From positions 23,791,221-23,855,220 of the forward strand of contig OX243824.1 in assembly GCA_945859605.1 (NCBI GenBank): a stretch of 64,000 bases of DNA. Direction: 5' to 3'. The notes under the pieces are model-generated. The model searched no databases, was not told the origin of the DNA, and worked only from the letters and a program-made list of their open reading frames with translations. The DNA comes from Lumbricus rubellus (Eukaryota > Annelida > Clitellata > Crassiclitellata > Lumbricidae). Numbering within the stretch: position 1 is the first letter of the stretch; each line of letters starts with the position of its first letter. The position numbers and the translations under genes were made by a program. Positions 33,315 to 43,589 of this stretch are shown here, piece after piece.

Positions 33315-33690
33315 ATAGCTGTACCCAGCCACGCTTTGCTGTGGCAAAAAAGACCTTCCCTCCCCTTCCCAATAATAGAGCCCAATAATGATGAAAGGCG
33401 GTTTTTTGCGACTCGCTTACGACGTCACAGCACGCGATCTCATTCATGTTTCGTCTGCCGTGTTTGGGGACTTTCTGAAATCTGACAGTTTTGTTGAATT
33501 TGCAAATGGTGGTCGAACGGATTGCAAAGTTCACTTTTTGTGGAAAAGATTGGGTTTTTTCTGAAAAAAATGTTAAGACACGGTGCTATTGGAATGGAAG
33601 GTTTTGGTAAATTTTCAAAACAATCGGTGCGTAACTTTCGGCTTGATTGCATGACGAACTATTAGAAAGTTTCATTTTTATTTATATAGA
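33315..33690 (-). mobile_element. Helitron-like non-autonomous element, 376 bp
   Basis: On the minus strand it starts TCTATATAAATAAAAATGAA. It ends with a GCCAC..GTGGC hairpin followed by TGGGTACAGCTAT. The 5'-TC start, a 3' hairpin a few bases before a CTRR-like end, and insertion between A and T (an A precedes, a T follows) fit Helitrons. The 3' end CTAT is a degenerate form of CTAG. No Rep-helicase coding sequence, so non-autonomous. Confidence 0.55.
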
Positions 33691-33704
33691 TTTTGGATGC
33701 ATAT

Positions 33705-33707
<3 letters not shown>

Positions 33708-33735
<28 letters not shown>

Positions 33736-33910
33736 GTGTGTACTGTGTAGGTATGTAAGTGTTTAGGTGTGTGCATAGGTGTGGGTGTGTAGATATGTAG
33801 TTGTGTGTGTGCGTGTGTGAGAGTGTGTGTAAGACTGTAGGTGTGTGTAGATGTGTGTTTGAGTGCGTGTGTGTGTCACAGTGTGTGTAGGTTTGCGTGT
33901 ATCTGTATAC
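33708..33910. repeat. (GT)n and GTGTGTAGATGT minisatellite
   Basis: A pure GT run, then about 170 bp of GTGTGTAG variants. Confidence 0.9.
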
Positions 33911-34762
33911 GTATTTGAGGGTATTGTGTAGGTAGGCCTATATTTAACGGCATGTGTGCTTGTGTGTATAAAAGGGCTAGCTGGGGTACCTGGTGTTGCC
34001 CCAGAAATTTCAGTTTTCTCCCTCGCCCACAGTGTGAGGGGTTGTAGCGGACTGGTCCTGGTGGCACTCTCTCTAGTGTCTACTTGATAGGTTTCAGATG
34101 AATAGCTGCTATAGGGTGGAGCGAAAACCAAAATTTCACTGGAAATAGTGAAACTTTGGTCTTTCGCCCCACCCTAACCCCATTGACCATTCCCTTCACT
34201 AGTTAGTCCTGGTTGTCCTCTGTCTATATAAGTGCAATTTTTCAGGTCAATAACTGCAAAACTGTGGGCGTGCATTCAGGACAAACATACACACATGCAT
34301 GCATACACGCTTAATAATAATATAATCCTTTAGGCCTATAGATAATTAATTAAGATGCATGACATTGTGCTCATGTAGACCTATTGGCCTTCGGTTACCA
34401 TATTCTAATGTCTGCTGCATGTAGATATTTTCTCAGCGAATGTGCTCATAATTAATCGATACTCTCCGCTTGTTCCTTATTATGTCGTTTCGGTACACAG
34501 CTGAAAGCCCCTTTGGTCAATACGTTCCTTCTTGACCCTCCCTTCCTTCCTCCAGGCTCCTAGGACCGTCTCTATATACGCCAGGAATTGATCGGCCATC
34601 GGAGATCTCACGGTCGGGTGACACTGAACTGGTCATCGATTGCCACCATGCATTGTGCATTTTAGATAACGAATAGCCTACAGACGATTAGATTAGATTA
34701 GATAGATCTAATAATACACCAATTTTATCTCTATCTGCGTCCGGAGATAAGGTCCTCTAGAG

Positions 34763-35125
34763 TAGGGCTGCACCGAATAGGTGATTGTCACTATTCGGCC
34801 GAATATGAATGCGAATAGTGTACAAAATAGGTCTGCCGACCACTTTAAAAATTTCAAATGTTTTAGCAAAAGTTTCAGCTTGGGCAATAAATCCAACAGA
34901 TTCAACACGTAAACTTAAAGTTAAACAGTTAACTATTTAAATTTGTCTACATCATTCTGCTAGTCTGTGTATACATTCGCCATAGCTTAATTATGCAGAA
35001 ATAGGTGTCACGTGACAACTATTCGTATTCGGTCCGACCGCTACTATTCGGTCGAATACCGAATAGTCATCTGGCCCGATATTTGACTTTGAAGCGAATA
35101 TACGAAGCGAATTTTTGGTGCATTC
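34763..35125. mobile_element. hAT-like non-autonomous element, ends degraded
   Basis: Starts TAGGGCTGCACCGAATAGG and finishes near TTTTTGGTGCATTC, an imperfect inverted match. Several internal CTATTCGG and CGAATAGT boxes face each other in both halves (34790-34815, 35021-35075). TAGGGCTGCACCGA-like ends occur in animal hAT elements. No matching 8-bp flanks were found. Confidence 0.5.
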
Positions 35126-35454
35126 TTTCCTCTCCTCATGCGTCCTGCAGTGCTGTATGCGGCCATGCCCCTCCCTCCAGTCTCCAGACAATTATTATTT
35201 CATCGCAATGCAAGCCTTTCTTGTCTGCTACTCTGCTGTGGACTCCCATAATTATGTTACGCTGGTAGATTCATTCATCACTGAGGACGTCAGTTTTCGA
35301 TCGCGAAATGATTTTTTTCGATTATTCTGCAATGACTTTGAGGATGCTGTGCTGTGAAGTATAATGCTGACTTGTATTTTCTGCCTTTTATGTCCACGCA
35401 TGAAACCGATTTTTAAAAATTAGGAATTGTGATGGTTTTTAAATAAACTTTAAA

Positions 35455-35492
35455 AACGTGAAGGGCGCTATGCGAGAAATAAATAAAATAAG
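35455..35492 (+). mobile_element. SINE-tail fragment
   Basis: GAAGGGCGCTATGCGAGAAATAAATAAAATAA resembles the tails at 25248 and 61960. Confidence 0.4.
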
Positions 35493-35814
35493 TATTCGTA
35501 ATCGTAATCTCCAAATTTCGAAAGTGCATGCAGAAGCGCAGGGCACGAGCTTATTCACGAGCGCTGTGTCAGGTCAGAAGGGTTGCCCAAAAGAGTAGCC
35601 CGAAGAAATTCGTAGCCCAGTTACCAGAGGATCAAAGGTGGAAGAGTAGCTGTTAAGGTGGGATGGTGTTTTCGTCGAGAATTGGAAGTTGGAAGATCAG
35701 GTGAGTTGGGGTAAAATTTTCTAAAGAGGTGAGACTTTAGTTTCGAATGGAACGCCTGAAGAGTCAGAGATAGAGGAGACTGGGGAAGTGATGGTGGGTG
35801 ACCAGAAAATGATC

Positions 35815-36000
35815 ATTTGTCTGTCTGTCTGTCTGCATGTCTGTGTGTCTGTCTGTGTGTGTCTGTTAACATGTTTGTCTGTCTTTCTATCTGTCTGTTT
35901 GTCTGTCTATCTATCTGTATATCTGTCTATCTGTCTATCTGTCTATCTGTCTGTCTAATTGTCTGCCTGTCTGTCAGTGTGTGTGTGTGTCTGTCTGTCA
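35815..36000. repeat. (CTGT)n/(CTAT)n tetranucleotide repeat
   Basis: CTGTCTGT and CTATCTGT runs. A GACA-type (opposite-strand) tract follows at 36080-36260. Confidence 0.9.
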
Positions 36001-36302
36001 GTCAATGTTTGCATTGGACATAAAGCATCCACCAAATCATTGGCGACTTATAAAGGAAGTCGTTCAACTCCGACAAAGTCACAAACAAAGAGATAAAAAG
36101 GAGACAGAGAAACACACAGACAGACCAAAGAAGACAGACAACACTAGACAGACTCAAGGAAACAGACGAACACGCAGACAGATCCAGGGCAACAGACAAA
36201 CACACAAACACACAGACACACAGAGAGGCAGACAAACAAACAGACACAGAGAGAGAGACATCGAGATCAGAAAGTAATCGAATGGATAGGTGATTAGTCG
36301 GA

Positions 36303-36428
36303 AGCCCGTATATATATATTATATTTATATGTATATGTGTGTACATATATATATATATATATGTATATGTGTGTGCATATATATAATACATATATATATA
36401 CATACATATATATATATATATATATAAT
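36303..36428. repeat. TATA/TGTA microsatellite
   Basis: TATATA, GTATATGTG and TACATA runs shortly upstream of the Polinton. Confidence 0.9.
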
Positions 36429-36634
36429 TGACGAAGACAAGCGAGGAAAACGAATCGGACTTGAAGGACGAGCGCAGCTGCTAAACAGATCGAATAGCAG
36501 AGAAGGGAAGCAGATGGAAGAGCCAAGGATTGATTGACAGACGAATGGGGAGCAGACGCAACGTCGCGCGACGTAAGAGGTAAACGACAAGAAACTTCTC
36601 GGCATGCAACCTGATTCCTCCGCTAGTAGTAATA

Positions 36635-36772
36635 GAGTTAACAAGCTCCGCCATTTTGAAAGAAGCTAATAAAGCAGATAAAATGGTCAGCTAAAATTCT
36701 TAAGAGTTAACAAGCTCCGCCATTTTGAAAGAAGCTAATAAAGCAGATAAAATGGTCAGCTAAAATTCTTAA
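36635..36772. repeat. Two 69-bp tandem units at the left Polinton end
   Basis: Units 36635-36703 and 36704-36772 both begin GAGTTAACAAGCTCCGCCAT and end AAAATTCTTAA. The mirror pair lies at 46057-46194. They start 10 bp inside the terminus and probably belong to the original terminal repeat or origin region. Confidence 0.9.
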
Positions 36773-36898
36773 GTGTTTTGGATAAGATGCGTCTTTTCTA
36801 TTGGATGTCGTGCACCGAACAGCATAAGCAAAGCCAGACTGGTGGACAACAAAACTCAACACAGCTGGCGTTTAGAAGCTTCTAGGTCAGCAAGGAAA

Positions 36899-37972
36899 CT
36901 AAGGTCGTAAGAATGCCATTGAAAAGTCTCTAGCTAATATATTTAGTGCGATGTGCGAATAAGCGAATATCTCGAGAAAATCGGTATTGGTTACGAAAAT
37001 TATGCAACTACCGGTTGAATTGTTAAACGCAGCTCCCGTTCCCCCTCCGCCCGCAATTTGCATGTAATTCGCCCCATTTCTATACAGGTAGACGTTACTA
37101 GGAGCGGTACTACTGTTACCAAATTCTATGTACGTCGAAACGAAATAGTATCCGGCTTTACCGGGAGTGAAACGGGTCATTCCCGCACTTATAACACCAT
37201 CGGTTTTGAATCTTACACTATCGAAAGTAACTCTTGTGTGAGTTTTAGCGATTAAGAATTGCCAAGTTAAAGAATGAATGCTAAGCGCGGGACCGATTGA
37301 GATAGAATCTACATACTGCTTCGTAGCTGCATCGCTGGCGTTGTTGGGTTCGTGTAGTCCTGTAATGTAAGCATCATGCATAAAGATGGACTTATACACA
37401 TTTATTTTAGACGGAGGAGTGCCATCGAGTGACTTAACCATCTCTAACATGATTTCACTGTTTATTCTAAAACGAAATCCATCCATCGATTGTAATGTAA
37501 TAGGATTGTTTAACGAACATTGTAGTTTATTTCGTATACTACCTAAGAAAATAGTGAATTCTTTATTTTCTCCTCTCAAGTCCTTACAACCCATTGAACG
37601 CAGACGATCGGAGCCAACGTTTAAGATTAGATCACCAGTCATTGTATCACCAGTTTTAGACACCTTCAATGTAACTTGTTCATCAACGTATTTCTTATTC
37701 GTCAAATGATTATCGTTGGACGGAGAATCGTCGTGATTCGTTATCAAATCAATGGCTTGACCCCAACTTAAGGCCTCATCCATTCCTGCTGTCAAAGGCT
37801 TCGTTGTGGGCAGTCCTTTAATTTTGTGACCACCCATTTTTAGATTTCCAGTCGCGATGTTTGCTCCATCCAATCGAAGAAAACTAGCATTTACTTGACT
37901 AAGAGTGACACCTCCAGCGATTACTCTTTCTGATGTGCCAACATCTGTGTGGCCGAATTTATCAACGGGCAT
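36899..37972 (-). CDS. Polinton fibre-like protein with C1q-like head (left arm)
   Basis: 357 residues from the ATG at 37972 (MPVDKFGHTDVG); an upstream in-frame start at 38011 lies inside the leader and is less likely. Residues 1-100 match the neighbouring fibre gene closely: GNLKMGGHKIKGLP, then NKKYVDEQV. Next come TGDTMTGDLIL and DAATKQYVDS, motifs common in phage tail fibres. The C-terminal 130 residues look like a C1q/TNF-type jelly roll, with RFTPGKAGYYFVSTYIEF, a Gly-rich loop and DFLEIFAYS. I infer a trimeric surface fibre with a receptor-binding head. This is from motifs only. Confidence 0.8.
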   Translation of the reverse strand: MPVDKFGHTDVGTSERVIAGGVTLSQVNASFLRLDGANIATGNLKMGGHKIKGLPTTKPLTAGMDEALSWGQAIDLITNHDDSPSNDNHLTNKKYVDEQVTLKVSKTGDTMTGDLILNVGSDRLRSMGCKDLRGENKEFTIFLGSIRNKLQCSLNNPITLQSMDGFRFRINSEIMLEMVKSLDGTPPSKINVYKSIFMHDAYITGLHEPNNASDAATKQYVDSISIGPALSIHSLTWQFLIAKTHTRVTFDSVRFKTDGVISAGMTRFTPGKAGYYFVSTYIEFGNSSTAPSNVYLYRNGANYMQIAGGGGTGAAFNNSTGSCIIFVTNTDFLEIFAYSHIALNILARDFSMAFLRP

Positions 37973-38003
37973 TTTATATATATAATAATTTTTAATGCAA
38001 GCC
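37973..38003 (-). promoter_or_regulatory. TATA-bearing leader of the C1q-head fibre gene
   Basis: A 31-nt leader (ATTAAAAATTATTATATATA core) directly precedes the ATG. It is identical to the leader of the other fibre gene and keeps the last codons and stop of the protease gene (GGC TTG CAT TAA). A TATA-like late promoter is an inference. Confidence 0.5.
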
Positions 38004-38023
38004 GTCCCCATCTTCCCAGCAGA

Positions 38024-38797
38024 TTAGTCATCGTATACGTATAATTGCATTACCTGAATCTCTCGGTGACGATTATCTTCCCTTTCCGTTGATGTAACTC
38101 TGTAATATTGATACGCATCCGTAGGCCTAGTAATATCAAAAAATGTCGGAACAGCCGGTGAATACGTTGAAGAAGGGTATATGTATAATGGTGCAAACAC
38201 TACTCCATCTATGCTAGCGGAAAAATTCCATTTAGATAAATATGCGGTTTTCAACGCAATTCTCCAAATTTTAACTGGCTCAGGACATTTAATTTGTAAC
38301 CAAACAGTTATACCTTCACCCGAAATCCAAGCTGCGTTAACATCGTCGGTGAGATTAGTGAAAGCATGGTAGGCTTTGTTTTCAAAAAAACAAGCACTGG
38401 CGCTAGCAACGAATCCTGTCATACTTACATCATCTTCCAAGGGAGGAATATATCCAACGTGGCACTTTTTCAGAGATTTCTCGACGTAATTCTTTGTAAC
38501 TTGTTCATCAACGTATTTCTTATTCGTCAAATGATTATCGTTGGATGGTAAATCATCGTGATTTGTTATCAAATCAATTGCCTGACCCCGACTTAAGGCC
38601 TCATCCATTCCTGCTGTCGAAGTCTTCGTTGTAGGCAAACCTTTAATGACGTGACCACCCATTTTTAGATTTCCAGTCGCCGGGTTTGCGCCATCCAATC
38701 GAAGAAAATTAGCATTTGCTTGACTAAGAGTTACACCTCCAGCAATTATTCTTTGTGATGAACCAACATCGGTGTGACCGAATTTATCGACGGGCAT
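38024..38797 (-). CDS. Polinton fibre-like protein with discoidin-like head (left arm)
   Basis: 257 residues starting MPVDKFGHTDVGSSQR. The first 102 residues are a near copy of the downstream fibre N-terminus (NLKMGGHVIKGLP, NKKYVDEQV). The C-terminal 150 residues look like an F5/8 type C (discoidin) galactose-binding fold: FENKAYHAFTN, AAWISGEG, VWLQIKCPEPVKIWRIAL, and YYRVTSTEREDNRHREIQVMQLYVYDD. This fold often binds sugars or lipids. Role as an attachment fibre is inferred. It lies 19 nt after the protease stop. Confidence 0.8.
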   Translation of the reverse strand: MPVDKFGHTDVGSSQRIIAGGVTLSQANANFLRLDGANPATGNLKMGGHVIKGLPTTKTSTAGMDEALSRGQAIDLITNHDDLPSNDNHLTNKKYVDEQVTKNYVEKSLKKCHVGYIPPLEDDVSMTGFVASASACFFENKAYHAFTNLTDDVNAAWISGEGITVWLQIKCPEPVKIWRIALKTAYLSKWNFSASIDGVVFAPLYIYPSSTYSPAVPTFFDITRPTDAYQYYRVTSTEREDNRHREIQVMQLYVYDD

Positions 38798-38828
38798 TTT
38801 ATATATATAATAATTTTTAATGCAAGCC
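38798..38828 (-). promoter_or_regulatory. TATA-bearing leader of the discoidin-head fibre gene
   Basis: Identical 31 nt to 37973-38003. It overlaps the last four codons of the protease gene and ends at the fibre ATG. Confidence 0.5.
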
Positions 38829-39239
38829 GTTTATAACTTCTTGAAAATTAATTCCATCACTCACCATCTTGGTCACATACAAACATAAATGACCGCAAAA
38901 CACTTCGTTATCGGGCTGTATACGTTCGCTGTTATATAACACTGGACGGCGTAAATACTTTATCAGTTCCAGAGGGGGAGGAAGGCCGTAACTATCGAAA
39001 TATATTTTCTCATTACCGCTCTTTAAGAAAGCGCACCAATGCTGACCGGTTCCTTTAGAATCGTCTAGATTCAATATCCCACATTCAATCCGTCTAGGTT
39101 TATTCGGCAGCTCGTCTCGCACGAAAACGCCTCTAAAATTCGGAATATTTAGTTTCTTAGCCGCTTCGATTAGATCCACATTCGACAAAGCAATATTCGG
39201 TAGCACTACTCCACAAACATCGATTTGTTTGACGCTCAT
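38817..39239 (-). CDS. PRO: Polinton adenain-like cysteine protease (left arm)
   Basis: 140 residues. The catalytic triad layout of adenovirus-type proteases (clan CE) is visible: His67 in GTGQHWCAF, Asp82 in YFDSYGLPPP, and Cys115 in EVFCGHLCLYV. In adenoviruses and virophages this enzyme matures capsid proteins, and it is a core Polinton gene. The length is slightly short against about 200 residues in adenovirus but normal for Polintons. It starts 16 nt after the PolB stop. The catalytic residues are all present, so the gene appears intact although no capsid genes remain in this element. Confidence 0.93.
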   Translation of the reverse strand: MSVKQIDVCGVVLPNIALSNVDLIEAAKKLNIPNFRGVFVRDELPNKPRRIECGILNLDDSKGTGQHWCAFLKSGNEKIYFDSYGLPPPLELIKYLRRPVLYNSERIQPDNEVFCGHLCLYVTKMVSDGINFQEVINGLH

Positions 39240-39255
39240 TTATTTAATATAAACA

Positions 39256-41925
39256 TTAATTAAAAGTTTTCAACGAATAGTGACCATAAGATAACGTACT
39301 AATTCCATCTTGCATTATTACCCGTTTGTCGTCATCTGCAGATAATGCAACTTTATTGATTTCTTCCGTATAAATATCGTGATGATAAGATCTAATTACA
39401 TTCATCGTTCGTTGTTGTTCTTTTTTAGTAAATAAGCAGTCTCTATAATCTTCGTGAGTAATAGTTTTCTGGACAACATTCTTCTTAATACCTTTACATT
39501 TTTTATGCTCATCTCCAGCCGACATCTTATAAGAATACAACTTTGCTCGCAGTCCGATAAACTCTTCTATCTGTTTTCCACTAGTTTCATCTTTGAACAT
39601 TCCAATAACTTTTTTATTTACTCCAATCTCAATACCAGATGGATGATCTCTCGGATAGTCACTCGTATCAAATCTAGCTTTAATATCTTCTCGGATATCT
39701 GAGTAAAAGTCTTCGGTTTTAATTTCGTATGCCAATGAATCTGTATCGGTAAATAATAATTTAGCTTTATTTCCGTATTTAGTTTTGATGTAATTGTAAT
39801 GAAAGTCATACATCAACGTTTTGCTCAAGTCTAATATACACATGCCAAGATAGATAGGTTTATTATAGTACAATTTAGTTCTTTTCATGTGAACGGCTAT
39901 TAGATTTTCATCGAAAATAGTACAACTCTCGTAATTAGGTTTAGCAGCTAGTTTAATAGCCTCCTTCTCTTGACACACTAACCTTACATCAACACGATTT
40001 TCAATGTTCTCACAAGTTTTTCCAAAGACACTGTTATTCATTAATTTGAAAAAGTCTTTCTCAAAGTCATTAGTAGCTTTCGTTCTAAGAGCTGTATTTA
40101 AATCGATATACTTTTTCAACCAATCACTTTCTTGGAATAGTATGCCTCTGTGCACTTTTGTTATTTTCATGCCTAAGCTCTCGTACAGCTTCAGATTATC
40201 GTAATGCAGCACATACTTCTTTTTATGGTTTAAGTTTGGAATTAGCTTTACGACTTTGTCAATCTCAATGCTTTCGGGGGCTAACGGAAAGTCGTTATGC
40301 AGGTCGTGTAACTCTTTAGGGTATTCCAAATCAACTTCCAATATGCATGGAATACTTCTCCAATTTTTTAATTCATCTTCGTTCATCCATTTGAACCCGT
40401 GAGTAGGTAAATTTTTGATCATAGCCCATCCATATAGATTATTCGCATCCAGGTAGGTGACAAATGTAGAATTTTCGTTACTATTGAAATCGCTCATATA
40501 TTTATTATTCGCTTTCCCGTAACGATTAGATATTGTGCTCACTCCTCCTCGTATCCCTTGCCTGAGCATCAGAATCATATCGTAATCACTCAATAACTCC
40601 AATTTCACGTCTGTCAATTTTAAAGCGGCATCCCAGGCTAAACCAGGAGATGTAAAATACCATGCAGGGTCAAGCGTATAGTTCTTTATACACACATCTC
40701 TAAAGTTTTCGAAAACATCGGCAAGTAGCAGAACATCCGAAACGTTATACAAATCGTGATATTCTCTGAATGTTTTACATCCAAATTCTTTCCATACCGT
40801 TTGTGCATGCTCGTAGTCTTTATCGCTAATATTCGAGTCATTTAGCTTAGAATAGAAAGTGGATTTTGGTGGTAGTTCGGTTTCATTAAATCTAGTAAAT
40901 GAATCGACGTAGTCATAAGGATATATGCCTTTTCTTAGCAAAAGATCGAGCTTCTTTCCTGTATATCGTTTCCCAATGTTTCTGCACTGATCTTTGCGAA
41001 GATTCTTCGATAAGGCGTCGAGACTAGAAGCCATAAATCTAAAACTGTCGATAAAACGCAGTTCTCGTCGGACTAGTATTTCTTTTCCATCTTTTACAAA
41101 CTTATCAACTACGACATCCCTGCTAAAAGATATATACACTTCCTCGTTATTAGGTATGCAGTTAATTTTCTCACCTCTCAGTTTCTTAATGAACAGATGA
41201 CAATCGTACCCGGAAAGATTATGAAACACTACGGGAAAGAACTTTGGACATTTATAGTTTATATTACAACTGTTATGAGCAGCCCCTCTAAACTTTCCAC
41301 TAAGATGACAGTGATCTCTCACTCGGTCTTCGCCCAACGTTCCTTCGCAGATATGGCATATAGTAGCTCCATCGAAACACTTCTTATCCTCTTCGGTAAA
41401 TATCATCTTCTTGGGAAATTTAAACTGATTATATATTCGTTTTATATTCTCTTCGAGTTTATCTACAAATATTTGACCAACATCATCATCTTCGCTTTCA
41501 GCTGTAAACGTCACGGGATCTTGTGAATATACGCTATCATCGAAGCATTTTATGTAGTAACAAAAGGAGCTGGGAGTATGCTTTTGATATTTATTAGTGT
41601 ACGACAACTCTGGATTTGGTTGGCAAGTGGCTATTGGCTTCACAAAAGACTCGAAATCAGCGTAGACAATAAACGGAACCCTCATAGAATTGTTATAATT
41701 TTTAAAACTTAACATAGTTCCTGGCTTTGGCATTTCTATTTTTTGTGCGTTATGTTGTGAGCAGTACTCATTATGTCTGTTAAGCGCTTCTGTCGTTGTG
41801 TAACCACTCATACATCTTTTACAATAGTGCATCGAATTAGTCCCCAATGTCATCAATCTGTTAAAATTCTTTATCCAACAATAATGTTTCCTTTCTCCAT
41901 CAGATATAAGTAGTAGATCAATACA
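39256..41925 (-). CDS. PolB: Polinton protein-primed DNA polymerase B, 5'-truncated
   Basis: Open for about 889 codons from the palindrome junction; the first in-frame ATG is at 41853. Order of motifs: a Cys/His finger (HYCKRC), ExoI VYADFESF, a Cys/His cluster (CHIC ... RDHCHLSGKFRGAAHNSCN), ExoII FHNLSGYD, ExoIII YNVSDVLLLAD, polymerase A LDANNLYG, B KLMNNSVFGK, C FTDTDS, and KLYSY. This is a family-B, protein-primed replicative polymerase of Polinton type. The N-terminal region expected upstream is cut off at the junction, where a stop is met. Exo and Pol motifs are intact. ExoI and ExoII lie in the single-copy spacer; ExoIII and the polymerase domain lie in the arm. Confidence 0.93.
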   Translation of the reverse strand, partial: CIDLLLISDGERKHYCWIKNFNRLMTLGTNSMHYCKRCMSGYTTTEALNRHNEYCSQHNAQKIEMPKPGTMLSFKNYNNSMRVPFIVYADFESFVKPIATCQPNPELSYTNKYQKHTPSSFCYYIKCFDDSVYSQDPVTFTAESEDDDVGQIFVDKLEENIKRIYNQFKFPKKMIFTEEDKKCFDGATICHICEGTLGEDRVRDHCHLSGKFRGAAHNSCNINYKCPKFFPVVFHNLSGYDCHLFIKKLRGEKINCIPNNEEVYISFSRDVVVDKFVKDGKEILVRRELRFIDSFRFMASSLDALSKNLRKDQCRNIGKRYTGKKLDLLLRKGIYPYDYVDSFTRFNETELPPKSTFYSKLNDSNISDKDYEHAQTVWKEFGCKTFREYHDLYNVSDVLLLADVFENFRDVCIKNYTLDPAWYFTSPGLAWDAALKLTDVKLELLSDYDMILMLRQGIRGGVSTISNRYGKANNKYMSDFNSNENSTFVTYLDANNLYGWAMIKNLPTHGFKWMNEDELKNWRSIPCILEVDLEYPKELHDLHNDFPLAPESIEIDKVVKLIPNLNHKKKYVLHYDNLKLYESLGMKITKVHRGILFQESDWLKKYIDLNTALRTKATNDFEKDFFKLMNNSVFGKTCENIENRVDVRLVCQEKEAIKLAAKPNYESCTIFDENLIAVHMKRTKLYYNKPIYLGMCILDLSKTLMYDFHYNYIKTKYGNKAKLLFTDTDSLAYEIKTEDFYSDIREDIKARFDTSDYPRDHPSGIEIGVNKKVIGMFKDETSGKQIEEFIGLRAKLYSYKMSAGDEHKKCKGIKKNVVQKTITHEDYRDCLFTKKEQQRTMNVIRSYHHDIYTEEINKVALSADDDKRVIMQDGISTLSYGHYSLKTFN

Positions 41926-41934
41926 TTAAATCAA
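40895..41934. other. Unique spacer of the palindromic Polinton
   Basis: 1,040 bp present once between the arms. It encodes the PolB finger, ExoI, Cys/His cluster and ExoII on the minus strand. It marks the part of the parent element that lay beyond the turnaround point in one arm only. Confidence 0.9.
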
Positions 41935-41945
41935 TAGATTTAATG
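41924..41945. repeat. Small palindrome at the turnaround junction
   Basis: CATTAAATC and GATTTAATG face each other across AATA exactly where the spacer meets the right arm (41934/41935). GATTTAATG also occurs in the arm copy of PolB and in the truncated upstream part, so short inverted homology marks the foldback site. Confidence 0.85.
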
Positions 41946-43573
41946 AAACCGAACTACCACCAAAATCCACTTTCTATTCTAAGCTAAATGACTCGAATAT
42001 TAGCGATAAAGACTACGAGCATGCACAAACGGTATGGAAAGAATTTGGATGTAAAACATTCAGAGAATATCACGATTTGTATAACGTTTCGGATGTTCTG
42101 CTACTTGCCGATGTTTTCGAAAACTTTAGAGATGTGTGTATAAAGAACTATACGCTTGACCCTGCATGGTATTTTACATCTCCTGGTTTAGCCTGGGATG
42201 CCGCTTTAAAATTGACAGACGTGAAATTGGAGTTATTGAGTGATTACGATATGATTCTGATGCTCAGGCAAGGGATACGAGGAGGAGTGAGCACAATATC
42301 TAATCGTTACGGGAAAGCGAATAATAAATATATGAGCGATTTCAATAGTAACGAAAATTCTACATTTGTCACCTACCTGGATGCGAATAATCTATATGGA
42401 TGGGCTATGATCAAAAATTTACCTACTCACGGGTTCAAATGGATGAACGAAGATGAATTAAAAAATTGGAGAAGTATTCCATGCATATTGGAAGTTGATT
42501 TGGAATACCCTAAAGAGTTACACGACCTGCATAACGACTTTCCGTTAGCCCCCGAAAGCATTGAGATTGACAAAGTCGTAAAGCTAATTCCAAACTTAAA
42601 CCATAAAAAGAAGTATGTGCTGCATTACGATAATCTGAAGCTGTACGAGAGCTTAGGCATGAAAATAACAAAAGTGCACAGAGGCATACTATTCCAAGAA
42701 AGTGATTGGTTGAAAAAGTATATCGATTTAAATACAGCTCTTAGAACGAAAGCTACTAATGACTTTGAGAAAGACTTTTTCAAATTAATGAATAACAGTG
42801 TCTTTGGAAAAACTTGTGAGAACATTGAAAATCGTGTTGATGTAAGGTTAGTGTGTCAAGAGAAGGAGGCTATTAAACTAGCTGCTAAACCTAATTACGA
42901 GAGTTGTACTATTTTCGATGAAAATCTAATAGCCGTTCACATGAAAAGAACTAAATTGTACTATAATAAACCTATCTATCTTGGCATGTGTATATTAGAC
43001 TTGAGCAAAACGTTGATGTATGACTTTCATTACAATTACATCAAAACTAAATACGGAAATAAAGCTAAATTATTATTTACCGATACAGATTCATTGGCAT
43101 ACGAAATTAAAACCGAAGACTTTTACTCAGATATCCGAGAAGATATTAAAGCTAGATTTGATACGAGTGACTATCCGAGAGATCATCCATCTGGTATTGA
43201 GATTGGAGTAAATAAAAAAGTTATTGGAATGTTCAAAGATGAAACTAGTGGAAAACAGATAGAAGAGTTTATCGGACTGCGAGCAAAGTTGTATTCTTAT
43301 AAGATGTCTGCTGGAGATGAGCATAAAAAATGTAAAGGTATTAAGAAGAATGTTGTCCAGAAAACTATTACTCACGAAGATTATAGAGACTGCTTATTTA
43401 CTAAAAAAGAACAACAACGAACGATGAATGTAATTAGATCTTATCATCACGATATTTATACGGAAGAAATCAATAAAGTTGCATTATCTGCAGATGACGA
43501 CAAACGGGTAATAATGCAAGATGGAATTAGTACGTTATCTTATGGTCACTATTCGTTGAAAACTTTTAATTAA
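41937..43573 (+). pseudogene. PolB: Polinton PolB fragment lacking ExoI/ExoII (right arm)
   Basis: An open frame without its own start, beginning at the residues RFNETELPP that correspond to residue 321 of the left copy. From there to the stop it is identical in translation to the minus-strand PolB: ExoIII (YNVSDVLLLAD), Pol A, B and C motifs. It lacks the whole N-terminal third, so it cannot encode a proofreading polymerase. Breakage is at the palindrome junction. Confidence 0.92.
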
Positions 43574-43589
43574 TGTTTATATTAAATAA

